Part shown: positions 45,412-54,225 of the stretch, piece by piece
How the letters are laid out: the number at the start of each line of letters is the position of its first letter
Position numbering within the stretch: the first letter of the stretch is position 1
DNA from: Vibrio caribbeanicus ATCC BAA-2122
Lineage (GTDB): Bacteria > Pseudomonadota > Gammaproteobacteria > Enterobacterales > Vibrionaceae
NCBI RefSeq assembly: GCF_000165125.1
Contig: NZ_AEIU01000096.1
Coordinates: 1 to 64,000, forward strand
Direction of reading: 5' to 3'
Length of the DNA: 64,000 nucleotides
Notes under the pieces: model-generated
Told to the model about the DNA's origin: nothing
Database searches by the model: none
Seen by the model: only the letters and a program-made list of their open reading frames with translations
Program-made: the position numbers and the translations under genes

Positions 45412-45912
45412 TTAGTTTTGTTTAAGTTCCAAATAGATCATAAAAAGCCGAGCGTCTAATTCCAGTTGGTGATAATCAGGCTCCATATGGCAGCACAATT
45501 GATAAAACGCTTTATTGTGATCTTTTTCTTTTAAATGAGCCAACTCATGGACCACTAGCATTCTTAGTAACTCCTCTGGCGCACTACGAAAAATGTCTGA
45601 AATTCTTATCTCATTTTTTGACTTAATCTTACTTCCATGTGCACGATTCACGTAGGAGTGCAGCCCGAGAGCATTATTGATCACATGAATTTTTTTATCA
45701 TAAATTACTTTACTGATCGGTGAAGACTTGCGCATAAAACGATTCTTTATAGCCATGGTAAAGTCATAAAGCGACTTATCGCTTTTGATGTTGTGTCTGT
45801 TCGGATATCGCTGTTCAAACCATTTTTCAAAACGCTGGCTCTCAATCATTTGGTTAACCGGTGTCACGATATGATCCGGATAACCTTTTAAATACCGTAT
45901 TAGTGGCGACAT
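45412..45912 (-). CDS. YgjP-like metallopeptidase-fold protein
   Basis: The 166-residue protein has the zinc motif HELAHLKEKDH (HExxH), as in the YgjP/DUF45 family, preceded by KIHVINNALGLHSYVNRAHGSKIKSKNEIRIS. ATG 45912 is preferred over the in-frame TTG at 45918. It is probably cotranscribed with rlmF. The substrate is unknown. Confidence 0.8.
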   Translation of the reverse strand: MSPLIRYLKGYPDHIVTPVNQMIESQRFEKWFEQRYPNRHNIKSDKSLYDFTMAIKNRFMRKSSPISKVIYDKKIHVINNALGLHSYVNRAHGSKIKSKNEIRISDIFRSAPEELLRMLVVHELAHLKEKDHNKAFYQLCCHMEPDYHQLELDARLFMIYLELKQN

Positions 45913-45953
45913 AATCAAACATAAGGGAGAAAAAACCAGCGGGTATTATTACA

Positions 45954-46031
45954 TATACCCAAGTGACTTCAAGATGCAGGATTCAGAGCGTTGTCTAACT
46001 CAACCTCAAGGTGCAGGATTCAAAGCGAGAC
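45954..46031. repeat. Partial copy of the TATACCCAAGTGAC repeat
   Basis: The first 37 bases match the left end of the 57219-57484 element with one difference (AAG for AAA). Inside, CTTCAAGATGCAGGATTC is followed 39 bases later by CCTCAAGGTGCAGGATTC, a diverged direct repeat. No intact right end is seen. It is probably a decayed or truncated copy. Confidence 0.7.
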
Positions 46032-46121
46032 TGCTACTTCGACCAGCTTGGATAAAAGAGTAACTTTGCCAAAAAACCAATATACGTTAGAATTCCGTAA
46101 GCCTGTTTACTTGGTTTTATT

Positions 46122-46349
46122 ATGAAAAGACTCGTTCTCTATGTAAAAGATAAGTGCCCTCACTGTAAAGATGCCCAAAGGTACCTAGATTCAAAGGGTT
46201 ATACCTACCGTTTGACTAACGCAAAAATGCAACGAGGCCGAAAGGAGCTCGACGCAATAGGAGCACGTTCCTTACCAGTATTAAAGATTGGTGATCGCTA
46301 CATGATCGGCTGGAACCCGAAGAATTTTGAAAAAATGTACAAAAGTTAA
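46122..46349 (+). CDS. Glutaredoxin-family protein
   Basis: The 75-residue product has the redox motif CPHC at residues 12-15 and the cis-proline region ARSLPVLKIGD, then IGWNPKNFEKM. It is a small dithiol glutaredoxin or NrdH-like protein that reduces disulfides in the cytoplasm. It converges on the LysR gene with a four-base overlap. The ribosome site is weak. Confidence 0.85.
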   Translation: MKRLVLYVKDKCPHCKDAQRYLDSKGYTYRLTNAKMQRGRKELDAIGARSLPVLKIGDRYMIGWNPKNFEKMYKS

Positions 46350-47215
46350 GTGTATTGCTTAATAAACTCAATAAAGGTTTTATCCGCAATCGACAAATAT
46401 CCATCCTTTCGCCAAGCAAGTGCCAAATCCATATGTACGTTTGGCGAAAAAGGTACTCCCACTACGCCTGTTTCGTTTTTAGTGACTAAATCCAACAGTG
46501 CAGTAATCGCAAACTCATGTTTAACAATACTCAAGATTAATGTCAGCAAATTAGTTTCAAACGAAAACTTAATCGCTTTACAACACTCGCTGGCTTTTTT
46601 TTCAATAAATTCACGATGAAAGTAACCAGACTTAAACATCACCAGTTCGTGGTCGAGAAATTGGTTAAAATCTATAGAGTTATGTTTAGCCAGTGGATGA
46701 AGCTCTGAAACAACTGCCACCATTTCCACTGTCAATAGATGGTCAGTTTCTAAATCATCAGGGACATTCTCATCATCGATCACACCAAGGTCTAATTCTC
46801 CTTCAAGTAACATTTGCCGAATATCTCGCGCACCTGCATCTACAAGCGTGAGCTTTAAATTCGGATACCGACTTTTGAAAGCCATCAGAATTTGAGGAAA
46901 AAAATATGACCCCATCATACTTGGCGCACCAAGTCTCACCTCGCCTTTCTCTAACCCCTTCAGCTCAGCAATTGCCAGTTGAGCATCTCCCATCTGCTGC
47001 AATATTCTTCTCGCGTGTTCATAGAGCACAATCCCCTCATCGGTTAGCGATATTTGCCGATCTTCACGACGAAACAATTCAACACCTAACAAATGTTCAA
47101 GTTTTTTGATAGAAATGCTGAGTGCTGGTTGTGCAATATGAAGGGCTTTGGCCGCCTGAGTGAAGTGGCGATGTTCAGCTACCGCGACAAAATGACGAAG
47201 GTGTCTCGAGTCCAA
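46346..47215 (-). CDS. LysR-family regulator (YnfL-like position)
   Basis: The 289-residue protein has the LysR helix-turn-helix (HFTQAAKALHIAQPALSISIKKLEHLLGVELFRR, residues 18-51) and a PBP2-like effector domain (GEVRLGAPSMMGSYFFPQILMAF). It is divergent from an MFS efflux gene, as in the ynfL/ynfM pair of E. coli, and probably controls it. The effector is unknown. Confidence 0.92.
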   Translation of the reverse strand: MDSRHLRHFVAVAEHRHFTQAAKALHIAQPALSISIKKLEHLLGVELFRREDRQISLTDEGIVLYEHARRILQQMGDAQLAIAELKGLEKGEVRLGAPSMMGSYFFPQILMAFKSRYPNLKLTLVDAGARDIRQMLLEGELDLGVIDDENVPDDLETDHLLTVEMVAVVSELHPLAKHNSIDFNQFLDHELVMFKSGYFHREFIEKKASECCKAIKFSFETNLLTLILSIVKHEFAITALLDLVTKNETGVVGVPFSPNVHMDLALAWRKDGYLSIADKTFIEFIKQYT

Positions 47216-47253
47216 ATCAAAGCTCCATAAACAAAATATATCACGATCATATT

Positions 47254-47276
47254 TATAATATATTTCATATATTATA
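47254..47276. promoter_or_regulatory. LysR-type operator candidate
   Basis: TATAATATA-TTTCA-TATATTATA is a perfect 9-bp inverted repeat between the divergent LysR and MFS genes. It includes a TATAAT box, so binding could compete with RNA polymerase. AT-rich dyads of this size are usual for LysR sites. Confidence 0.5.
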
Positions 47277-47323
47277 CTTAGACTGATAGTTTTCTCACAT
47301 ATCGGTTATTTTGGTGCAATAAA

Positions 47324-48565
47324 ATGATAGAGAAAAATACTCGAGCCTATCGACGAATTACATTGAGTTTGGCATTAGGATCTTTCATCGTATTTTGTAA
47401 TCTCTATTTATTTCAGCCAATGCTCCCATTTATGGCGACTCATTTCAGCGTCAGTGAAACTACAGTTAACTGGGTATTTGCAGCAACAACCATGGCTCTG
47501 TCTATATCACTTGTCCCATGGGCAGTTGCTTCTGAGTCGATAGGTAGACGCTGCACTATGTTTCTGGGACTTCTATCGATACCGATTATTGGGTTAGCAA
47601 TGGCCTTCACCACATCATTGGTTGGTCTGATTATTTTAAGAGCCTTTATGGGGTTCGCTCTCGCCGCTTTTGCATCCGTTGCTGTCGCATATATGGTGGA
47701 AGAGTTATCTAGTAAAGCCTTTAATTACGCTATCGGGGGTTACATTGCCGCCAATTCACTGGGAGGAATCGCTGGCCGGATTGTAGGTGGAACCCTTACT
47801 GATGCATTTGGCTGGCAAAATGCGGTTCTAGTGATGACCTTATTCTCGCTATGTGGGGCACTTGCGGTGTTTTTTAGTTTGCCTAACCAACAGAATTTCA
47901 CGCCTCAAAAGGGACTTCTTCGTTATCATAATCGCGCCCTTATTAAGCACATACGTAATAGAAAAATTTGGCTGGCTATGCTGATCGGTGGGATTAATTT
48001 TGCTCTGTTTGTCAATTTATATTCTGTGATGGGGTTCCGACTCGTCTCAGCCCCACATAATATGCCAATGACACTCGCTTCTTTGATTTTTCTCTGTTAT
48101 CTGGCAGGTACGCTAAGCAGTAAGCTCACAGCAAACTGGCTTAGGCGCTTTCATAGCATCTCCGGGATGATCTTTGGTTCGCTTCTTAGCTTAATGGGCA
48201 TGCTCATCGCCAATATAGAAACCATTAGTTTCATGATTGCTGGCTTACTTCTCATCAGCTTTGGTGCCTTTTTTACTCATACTCTCGCATACTCTTGGGT
48301 AAGTAAAAATGCAACGTACGCAAAAGCGACTGCAACAGCGCTTTACTTAGTGCATTATTACATCGGTGGAAGCTTAGGCGGTTTCTTCCTGATCTACTGC
48401 TGGCAACATGGAGGTTGGGGCAAGGTTACTGCTGGTGGTAGTCTACTCTTTGCCTTGATTTTTTTATTGTGTTTCTGGCTAAACCAATTTGACTCCAAAA
48501 ATACCAGACAAAACAAAAAAAGTTCTGATATGCTTGCGCCAAATTCTAATTTGGAACCAAAATGA
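47324..48565 (+). CDS. MFS efflux transporter (YnfM-like)
   Basis: The 413-residue protein has about 12 membrane helices and the DHA1-like MFS loop (WAVASESIGRRCTMFLGLLSIPIIG). NLYLFQPMLPFMATHFSVSETTVNWVFAATTMALSISL is typical of the YnfM group. It is probably a proton-driven efflux pump; the substrate is unknown. It is divergent from the LysR gene and overlaps DUF1415 by ATGA. Confidence 0.9.
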   Translation: MIEKNTRAYRRITLSLALGSFIVFCNLYLFQPMLPFMATHFSVSETTVNWVFAATTMALSISLVPWAVASESIGRRCTMFLGLLSIPIIGLAMAFTTSLVGLIILRAFMGFALAAFASVAVAYMVEELSSKAFNYAIGGYIAANSLGGIAGRIVGGTLTDAFGWQNAVLVMTLFSLCGALAVFFSLPNQQNFTPQKGLLRYHNRALIKHIRNRKIWLAMLIGGINFALFVNLYSVMGFRLVSAPHNMPMTLASLIFLCYLAGTLSSKLTANWLRRFHSISGMIFGSLLSLMGMLIANIETISFMIAGLLLISFGAFFTHTLAYSWVSKNATYAKATATALYLVHYYIGGSLGGFFLIYCWQHGGWGKVTAGGSLLFALIFLLCFWLNQFDSKNTRQNKKSSDMLAPNSNLEPK

Positions 48566-49140
48566 GCGCTCTAGAAAAACCGTCATCGAATACTGAATTG
48601 ATAACAAGAGAGGTTGGGGATTGGCTAAATAACGTTGTTATTGGATTAAACCTTTGTCCTTTTGCCGCAAAACCGATGCGTAATCGTCAGATTAAAACTT
48701 TTGTAAGCCACGCAGAGACAGAAGAAACACTCTTGCAGGACATTCTCGAGCAATTATTGGAGTTAGAATCAACAAGTTCAGAGAAGATCGACACAACGTT
48801 AGTGGTTGTCCCCAATATGCTGAGCGACTTTTACGACTATAACTTGTTTATCGATTGGATCGAAGCTCTACTGCGGCAACAAAATTGGCAAGGTATTTTC
48901 CAGTTAGCAACATTTCATCCCAACTATTGCTTCGGAGGGACTGAACCAGAGGATGCCGAAAATCTCACCAATCGTTCGCCCTATCCAATTTTTCATTTGC
49001 TTCGCGAAGACAGTATGGAGAAAGTTCTCAAACATTACCCAGATCCAGAATCTATCCCTGATAAAAATATTGAGCGAGTTGAATCATTATCAGAGAACGA
49101 GAAACAACAACTGTTTCCTTACCTCTATAAATCGAGTTGA
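48562..49140 (+). CDS. DUF1415 family protein
   Basis: The 192-residue cytoplasmic protein matches DUF1415 (EVGDWLNNVVIGLNLCPFAAKPMRN, LVVVPNMLSDFYDYNLFIDW, GIFQLATFHPNYCFGGTEPEDAENLTNRSPYPIFHLLRE). The family is common in proteobacteria and has no assigned function. It is translationally coupled to the MFS gene. Confidence 0.85.
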   Translation: MSALEKPSSNTELITREVGDWLNNVVIGLNLCPFAAKPMRNRQIKTFVSHAETEETLLQDILEQLLELESTSSEKIDTTLVVVPNMLSDFYDYNLFIDWIEALLRQQNWQGIFQLATFHPNYCFGGTEPEDAENLTNRSPYPIFHLLREDSMEKVLKHYPDPESIPDKNIERVESLSENEKQQLFPYLYKSS

Positions 49141-49223
49141 AACTCACGATTAATGTGCCCCGTCGGATAGCATCAAGCATAGTGCTTTGATACTATCTCC
49201 TTACTTTATGAAAATTGGGATGA

Positions 49224-49805
49224 ATGGGAATGCTCCTTTCAAAACTGAACGACAATATCTTCCAACATTTATACCGCGATATTACCGAATTTCGCAGTGT
49301 CTTTGACCTTCCGGTAGCCTCACCGGAAAGCCTTGATCAGCAAGCGGACACCTTGCATACCTCTTTGGCAATTGAAGAGTTGACCGAACTTGCTGAAGCA
49401 GAGAATAAGACAGAGCAAGCCGATGCGATTGTCGACAGCGTTTATGTGCTGATGGGGCGTCTCGTTCACCTAGGGCATGACACTATTGAGGATAACTTAT
49501 CCATCAATTATATTATCGATCTTTTATTAAATGTTGCCGCAAACCGTAACATTGATTTCTTGCCCTGTTGGGATGAAGTGCATTCGAGTAACATGAGTAA
49601 AGTGTGTCGCAGTGAAGCAGAATACGCCGACACTGAAGCGCATTACACCAAACAAGGTGTACAGCTAATGGCTGTTCAAAAAGGTGATTACATCATCGCC
49701 AAGTGTGCTCAAGATGTCGTAACCGATGGTAAAACAATTCGCAAAGGTAAAGTCCTTAAGTCCGTTTACTACCGTCCTGCAGATCTTGAACCTCTCACCC
49801 AATAA
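49224..49805 (+). CDS. MazG-like nucleoside triphosphate pyrophosphohydrolase
   Basis: The 193-residue protein has an all-alpha NTP-pyrophosphatase signature: AIEELTELAEAENKTEQADAIVDSVYVLMGR (EExxE with a downstream ExxD-like metal site, residues about 51-81). The C-terminal half (WDEVHSSNMSKVC, KGKVLKSVYYRPADLEP) is typical of the related phosphoribosyl-ATP pyrophosphohydrolase-like group. It is probably a house-cleaning enzyme. A terminator follows. Confidence 0.82.
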   Translation: MGMLLSKLNDNIFQHLYRDITEFRSVFDLPVASPESLDQQADTLHTSLAIEELTELAEAENKTEQADAIVDSVYVLMGRLVHLGHDTIEDNLSINYIIDLLLNVAANRNIDFLPCWDEVHSSNMSKVCRSEAEYADTEAHYTKQGVQLMAVQKGDYIIAKCAQDVVTDGKTIRKGKVLKSVYYRPADLEPLTQ

Positions 49806-49815
49806 TAAGCTCAAC

Positions 49816-49845
49816 AAGCACCCTCTCTCGGGTGCTTTTCGTTTC
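49816..49845 (+). terminator. Rho-independent terminator
   Basis: AAGCACCC-TCTCTC-GGGTGCTT followed by TTCGTTTC ends the pyrophosphohydrolase gene. On the other strand it also lies just beyond the GNAT gene end. Confidence 0.8.
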
Positions 49846-49848
49846 TGA

Positions 49849-50286
49849 TCACCCGGTATGAAATGTTGTAAGCTCTAAAGAAGGCTCAACAAAAAATGAC
49901 TCCACACTCCTAAAACCCTCACTTCGGTAGAGAGAGATTGCTGGCAGGTTTTGCTTTGCTGTTGTGACCGAGCACACGCGATAGGTTGAAAGTACGTGCT
50001 GGACTAACTTTCGACCCGCACCTTGGCGGAATACTTTTGGATCAACAACGAGGCGATTAATGTTACTCCTTTGTCCTTTTTCAACCTCGACTACTCCAAT
50101 CAACCTTCTATCTTGAAAATAGCCCCAAAATTCACTCGTTGATTCAGTGATTTGCTCTCTCTTTTCACCCAAAGGAGGAAAATCTACCAATCCGAGTAAA
50201 TCGGCTTCCACCCTATACGACAAAAGTGATAAGTCCAAAATACTCTGCGCATCCGTTGAGTATGAATGATCCAACTTCTTTATCAT
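49849..50286 (-). CDS. GNAT-family N-acetyltransferase
   Basis: The 145-residue protein has GNAT motifs: FWGYFQDRRLIGVVEVEK, the acetyl-CoA loop VDPKVFRQGAGRKLVQHVL and AISLYRSEGFRSVESFF. The acceptor substrate is unknown. It lies 103 bases downstream of the SDR gene on the same strand. Confidence 0.88.
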   Translation of the reverse strand: MIKKLDHSYSTDAQSILDLSLLSYRVEADLLGLVDFPPLGEKREQITESTSEFWGYFQDRRLIGVVEVEKGQRSNINRLVVDPKVFRQGAGRKLVQHVLSTYRVCSVTTAKQNLPAISLYRSEGFRSVESFFVEPSLELTTFHTG

Positions 50287-50389
50287 TGTATTCAGTCCAC
50301 AGTTTTGTTGTATTGCGTTATCCTTGCAATCACTTAGGTGACAACATTCTTAATCCTACATTTAGAGTCACTCGGCTATCTATGCTCAT

Positions 50390-51139
50390 CTATAAGCCCC
50401 CTGCTAAATCCAAAAAATTCCCGGTAGAAAATGAAGATTTTTCACTTGCAAGCCAGTAGATCGCCTCAGCAACTTCTTCTGGCTGACCGCCTCGCTTCAT
50501 CGGAATTGCCGACTTGAGTCGCTCAATACGTTCTGGCTCCCCACCATCAGCGTGCATGTCAGTGTAGATTAATCCTGGCCTGACACAATTGACTCGTATC
50601 CCTTCATTGGCAACTTCCAGAGAGAGACCTTTAGTAAGTGTGTCTATGGCTCCTTTAGAAGCCGCGTAGTCGACATACTCATTTGGAGACCCAGAACGTG
50701 CCGCACCAGAAGAAACGTTAACAATATTTCCGCCCTTTCCACCATATCGAGTGGACATTCTTTTTACCGCCTCGCGGCAACATAGAAAATAACTGGTGAC
50801 GTTGTTGGTTAAAATTGCGTTTATCCTCTGAGCATCCATTTCTTCTAACCGCATTTGTGCTCGAAGTATACCAGCATTATTGACAAGCACAGTTGGAGCA
50901 CCCAACTGCGTATCAACGGTTTGAAATAATTCAATTACTTGGTTTTCCTGAGAAACATCAGCTTGTACCGCGATACTATCACCACCTGAACGTTTTATTT
51001 CTTCAACTAATCGGTTTGCCGAATCATGATCTGACTTGAAATTGATACACACCGAGTAGCCTTTGAGTGCAAAAAGGCGCGCAGTCGCGGCACCGATTCC
51101 TCTTCCACCCCCCGTGACAATAACTACTTTATTTTGCAT
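50390..51139 (-). CDS. Short-chain dehydrogenase/reductase (YgfF-like)
   Basis: The 249-residue SDR has the NAD(P) loop TGGGRGIG, NNAG, catalytic Ser in VNVSSGAARSG and YAASK. NFKSDHDSA after the second strand suggests NADP(H) use. It is similar to E. coli YgfF; the substrate is unknown. It lies 33 bases downstream of btuD and could be read through from it. Confidence 0.92.
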   Translation of the reverse strand: MQNKVVIVTGGGRGIGAATARLFALKGYSVCINFKSDHDSANRLVEEIKRSGGDSIAVQADVSQENQVIELFQTVDTQLGAPTVLVNNAGILRAQMRLEEMDAQRINAILTNNVTSYFLCCREAVKRMSTRYGGKGGNIVNVSSGAARSGSPNEYVDYAASKGAIDTLTKGLSLEVANEGIRVNCVRPGLIYTDMHADGGEPERIERLKSAIPMKRGGQPEEVAEAIYWLASEKSSFSTGNFLDLAGGL

Positions 51140-51172
51140 AAAAATATTCCTTACAAAAAAATCTTTATCTTT

Positions 51173-51928
51173 CTAATCAAAAGTAAGAATATCTCTGTCT
51201 TCGATAGTGTGACGTCCAACCCCAACTTTAAATATTTCGGAAAGTGATGTGGGATTCAAAACTTTATCAACATTCCCCACACTGTGCATAGTGCCTTTAT
51301 TGAGCAACAGCGCACGATGTGCGTGCTTTAAAGTCCGATTAAGGTCGTGATTGGACATTACAACACTGAGTCCTGAAAAAGCTGCCCGCTCAATCAGAGC
51401 AAAAAGCAGAGCTTCCTGACCAACATCCAAAGAAGACGCGGGTTCATCCAAGACTAAGAACTTCGCATCTGGGTTGAGACTTGGCCAAACTTGCAAACAA
51501 GCTGCGCACAAACGCACTCTTTGCCACTCTCCACCAGATAACTGATGTATATATCGATGCAACTTATCATCGATGTTCAGTACCGTGGTCAGTTCCTCGA
51601 CAACAGCTTGTGTTTGACTATGGCTAAGACTAGCGCAAGGAGGGATAGAGAGCGCCAAATACTGTGCTATGCCTAAATTGAACACAGGCCGCTGAAACTG
51701 GGTAAGATAAGCTCTCAACGATGCAAGCTGAGATAATGAAAGGCCTTTTATATCAGAACGTCCAATTAATAACTTGCCCTGAAAATCAAGTAAGCCAGCC
51801 ATGGCTGCAAGTAAAGTACTTTTACCACTTCCATTTGGGCCAACAACGTGCAAAATCTCTCCAGCCTCAACTTTGAAAGACAAAGGTTGCAACCGTTCTA
51901 GGACAGACAAGTTTTTAACTTGGATCAT
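51173..51928 (-). CDS. btuD: Vitamin B12 ABC transporter ATPase BtuD
   Basis: The 251-residue ATPase drives cobalamin import with BtuC. It has Walker [10 protein letters not shown], signature LSGGEWQR and Walker [10 protein letters not shown], and matches E. coli BtuD in length. ATG 51928 lies inside the end of btuC (14-base overlap), so translation is coupled. An in-frame extension to 51985 overlaps btuC further and has no family match. Confidence 0.94.
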   Translation of the reverse strand: MIQVKNLSVLERLQPLSFKVEAGEILHVVGPNGSGKSTLLAAMAGLLDFQGKLLIGRSDIKGLSLSQLASLRAYLTQFQRPVFNLGIAQYLALSIPPCASLSHSQTQAVVEELTTVLNIDDKLHRYIHQLSGGEWQRVRLCAACLQVWPSLNPDAKFLVLDEPASSLDVGQEALLFALIERAAFSGLSVVMSNHDLNRTLKHAHRALLLNKGTMHSVGNVDKVLNPTSLSEIFKVGVGRHTIEDRDILTFD

Positions 51929-52910
51929 GATTACGTACCAACATCCAGATAAATATGGGAGCTCCAATTGTTGTAGTAACAACACCCAGTGGCAACTCTG
52001 CCGCGTTCAGTGCCGTACGTGCAATCAGGTCGGAGATCAAAACTAAACTCGCACCAGCGAACGTCGATAGTGGTAAAAGGTAGCGATTCTCACAGCCAAA
52101 CATCAACCGAACTAAATGAGGAACCACCAGACCAACAAAACCAATCACGCCTCCTAATGCAACGGCCCCCCCCACTAAAACCGCGATCGCAACGATCAAC
52201 TTCCCACGATTCTTATCAACATCGACTCCCATTTGTTGGGCATGCAGTTCCCCTGTCATAAGTTTATCAAGCGTTCCACCTTGCAAACACATCCATATCA
52301 TCACTGGTAGCATGATCAGCGTTAGAATGTGTTGATACCAACTCGCTCCACCAATGCTTCCCATTAACCAATACATCAACTGACGCAAATTAAAGTCATC
52401 GCTAAAATAAAAGAACCAAGTTAATACCGAGCTAGATAATATCCCAAGTGCGACACCAACAAGCAACAATCTCGATGTGGTAAGGCGCATAGTTTTAGCG
52501 ATGGAAATGAGGATAAGCGTAAAAAGTAATGCACCTATGATAGCGGCCAGCATCAACCATGCCGGTGTGGCAAAGCTTGGAACAAAAATGAGTAACAAAG
52601 CCATGGCGACACTCGCCCCACCCGAAATACCAAGTACTCCCGGTTCCGCTAATACGTTTCCCAACAAGACTTGTAATACAGCACCGGATAGCGCTAATGC
52701 TGCCCCAATGACGATAGCAGAAAGCAACCGCGGTAGCCTGAGCTGGAAAATTAATTGCTGTTCAAAAGTGCTCCATTCACTCAATGGTGAAATGAAAACT
52801 TCTCCAACAGATAAATAGACGACACTCATTAAAAACATCAGAATCAGAGCTCCAAAGAGCCCACGACGCCAAATCATTTTTTTATGTTTGATTAAATCGA
52901 TTAATGCCAT
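51915..52910 (-). CDS. btuC: Vitamin B12 ABC transporter permease BtuC
   Basis: The 331-residue permease has about ten helices and the FecCD-family motifs [39 protein letters not shown] and [12 protein letters not shown]. It forms the inner-membrane channel with BtuD. No B12 riboswitch is visible upstream. btuF is not in the window. Confidence 0.94.
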   Translation of the reverse strand: MALIDLIKHKKMIWRRGLFGALILMFLMSVVYLSVGEVFISPLSEWSTFEQQLIFQLRLPRLLSAIVIGAALALSGAVLQVLLGNVLAEPGVLGISGGASVAMALLLIFVPSFATPAWLMLAAIIGALLFTLILISIAKTMRLTTSRLLLVGVALGILSSSVLTWFFYFSDDFNLRQLMYWLMGSIGGASWYQHILTLIMLPVMIWMCLQGGTLDKLMTGELHAQQMGVDVDKNRGKLIVAIAVLVGGAVALGGVIGFVGLVVPHLVRLMFGCENRYLLPLSTFAGASLVLISDLIARTALNAAELPLGVVTTTIGAPIFIWMLVRNHDPS

Positions 52911-52936
52911 AACGACGTTAAAAATGAGTACAATAG

Positions 52937-52970
52937 AAAATAGTGGCTCAACGATACCGTTAAGCCACTA
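52937..52970 (-). terminator. Terminator between astE and btuC
   Basis: On the minus strand TAGTGGCTTAACG pairs with CGTTGAGCCACTA (one C-A mismatch) and is followed by TTTT. It ends the astE message and separates it from btuCD. Confidence 0.7.
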
Positions 52971-53000
52971 AAATAGATAGTATCTTTGCAAGAAGAAACG

Positions 53001-54029
53001 CTAATCGTAGACGACTTGTCCTTGTTCATAGCGGGTCTTGACTGGACAAACCATTAACGCGGCTCTTTGACCGACCTCTACGTTTCGATTAGGAAACACG
53101 ATGGCCTCGCCCTCATTTTTTGCCATCAGAGGTTTATCACCATCGTGGCCAAAGACCTCACCATGCTTAAATGAAGTGAAGTTAGCAACGTCATCACTGA
53201 ACATAAAATCAAAATCTTCATTTAGTCGAACGATTGTGCGGCTAACACGGTACATCACTGGTTCTTTTGGTAAATGTTCAGGTTCTGAGTCATCAAGTAA
53301 ATTGCGCAATGCAAGATCGAAACCGACTAGCTTGGATAGGTCATTCTCGCCAATGCGTGCCACTCTACCTAGTTCCACTGTTAACGCCTGAGCTCCAAAG
53401 TTCTCGGCGCTGAACCAACTGAAAGTACTTGATGGTGCGTTAGAGAACATAACGGCATCAAGCTGAGAGCTAGACACAAAATCCATTAATGCCTGGCTGC
53501 GAACAGGGTGACGTACTTTTGGGCTAACAGCGAAGGAATAATGCTTTGACAATCGAATCGCACAATGAAGATCTAAGTGCCATCTACTGCTTTGGTCAGT
53601 ACCTTGATAGAATTCACTGACTAGGGTTTTGAGGTTTTTGGCAATATTAAGCTCTTTAGACGGTTCATAGTCTTTGTCGTCAAATAGACGATTAAGATTC
53701 ATTTCAATGAAGCGTGTGTGAGCATTTGTTGCTTCTGGGTGAGCATTAATAAACAATAGTCTGTGCTTAACTTCCTGAAAACCATTAATAATGTCAGTCA
53801 CTACTTTATCAACGATTTCCATTGGTGCCGTTTCGTCACCATGAATACCACAGGAAACAATGATGTGTTTGCTCTCGTCAGACAATGTCGGTGGAATGAC
53901 CTCCAAAACGCCACGTTGATGCAGCTTAAGTACAATTCCACCTACACCAACCATTTCACTTGCTGGCATCTCTTGAGAGAGATCAAGACTGTCAAGAAGA
54001 AAAGATTGGCGAAAGAGGTTATTAGTCAT
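53001..54029 (-). CDS. astE: Succinylglutamate desuccinylase AstE
   Basis: AstE releases succinate and glutamate in the last step of the arginine succinyltransferase pathway. The 342-residue zinc enzyme has VSCGIHGDETAPMEIVD (His and Glu ligands), WHLDLHCAIR (His) and LTVELGRVARIG. AGGAG lies seven bases upstream of ATG 54029. It stands apart from astABD, which are absent here. Confidence 0.92.
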   Translation of the reverse strand: MTNNLFRQSFLLDSLDLSQEMPASEMVGVGGIVLKLHQRGVLEVIPPTLSDESKHIIVSCGIHGDETAPMEIVDKVVTDIINGFQEVKHRLLFINAHPEATNAHTRFIEMNLNRLFDDKDYEPSKELNIAKNLKTLVSEFYQGTDQSSRWHLDLHCAIRLSKHYSFAVSPKVRHPVRSQALMDFVSSSQLDAVMFSNAPSSTFSWFSAENFGAQALTVELGRVARIGENDLSKLVGFDLALRNLLDDSEPEHLPKEPVMYRVSRTIVRLNEDFDFMFSDDVANFTSFKHGEVFGHDGDKPLMAKNEGEAIVFPNRNVEVGQRAALMVCPVKTRYEQGQVVYD

Positions 54030-54180
54030 GCGCTACTCCTTTATTGCACAGCGGACATGTTAATGAATTGTCATAAAAATTTTTGTAGGTGCGATCCCAC
54101 TTATTGACACAAAACATGTAATTTAGCGCGATATTTTAGTTTGTAAAACAATAAAGCTATTAAGGTGATCATATTCTATA

Positions 54181-54202
54181 CAGCCAAGCACCAACTTGGC
54201 TG
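54181..54202 (-). terminator. Hairpin after the M3 peptidase gene
   Basis: CAGCCAAG-CACCAA-CTTGGCTG forms a perfect 8-bp stem 24 bases after the M3 peptidase stop on the minus strand. The following bases are not a T-run, so termination strength is doubtful. Confidence 0.45.
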
Positions 54203-54225
54203 GTTGATGATATCATGAATATTTA

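Noticed and set aside
52911-53000. Cobalamin riboswitch before btuCD
   Set aside because: The gap is 90 bp, far too short for a B12 riboswitch, and is filled by the astE terminator.
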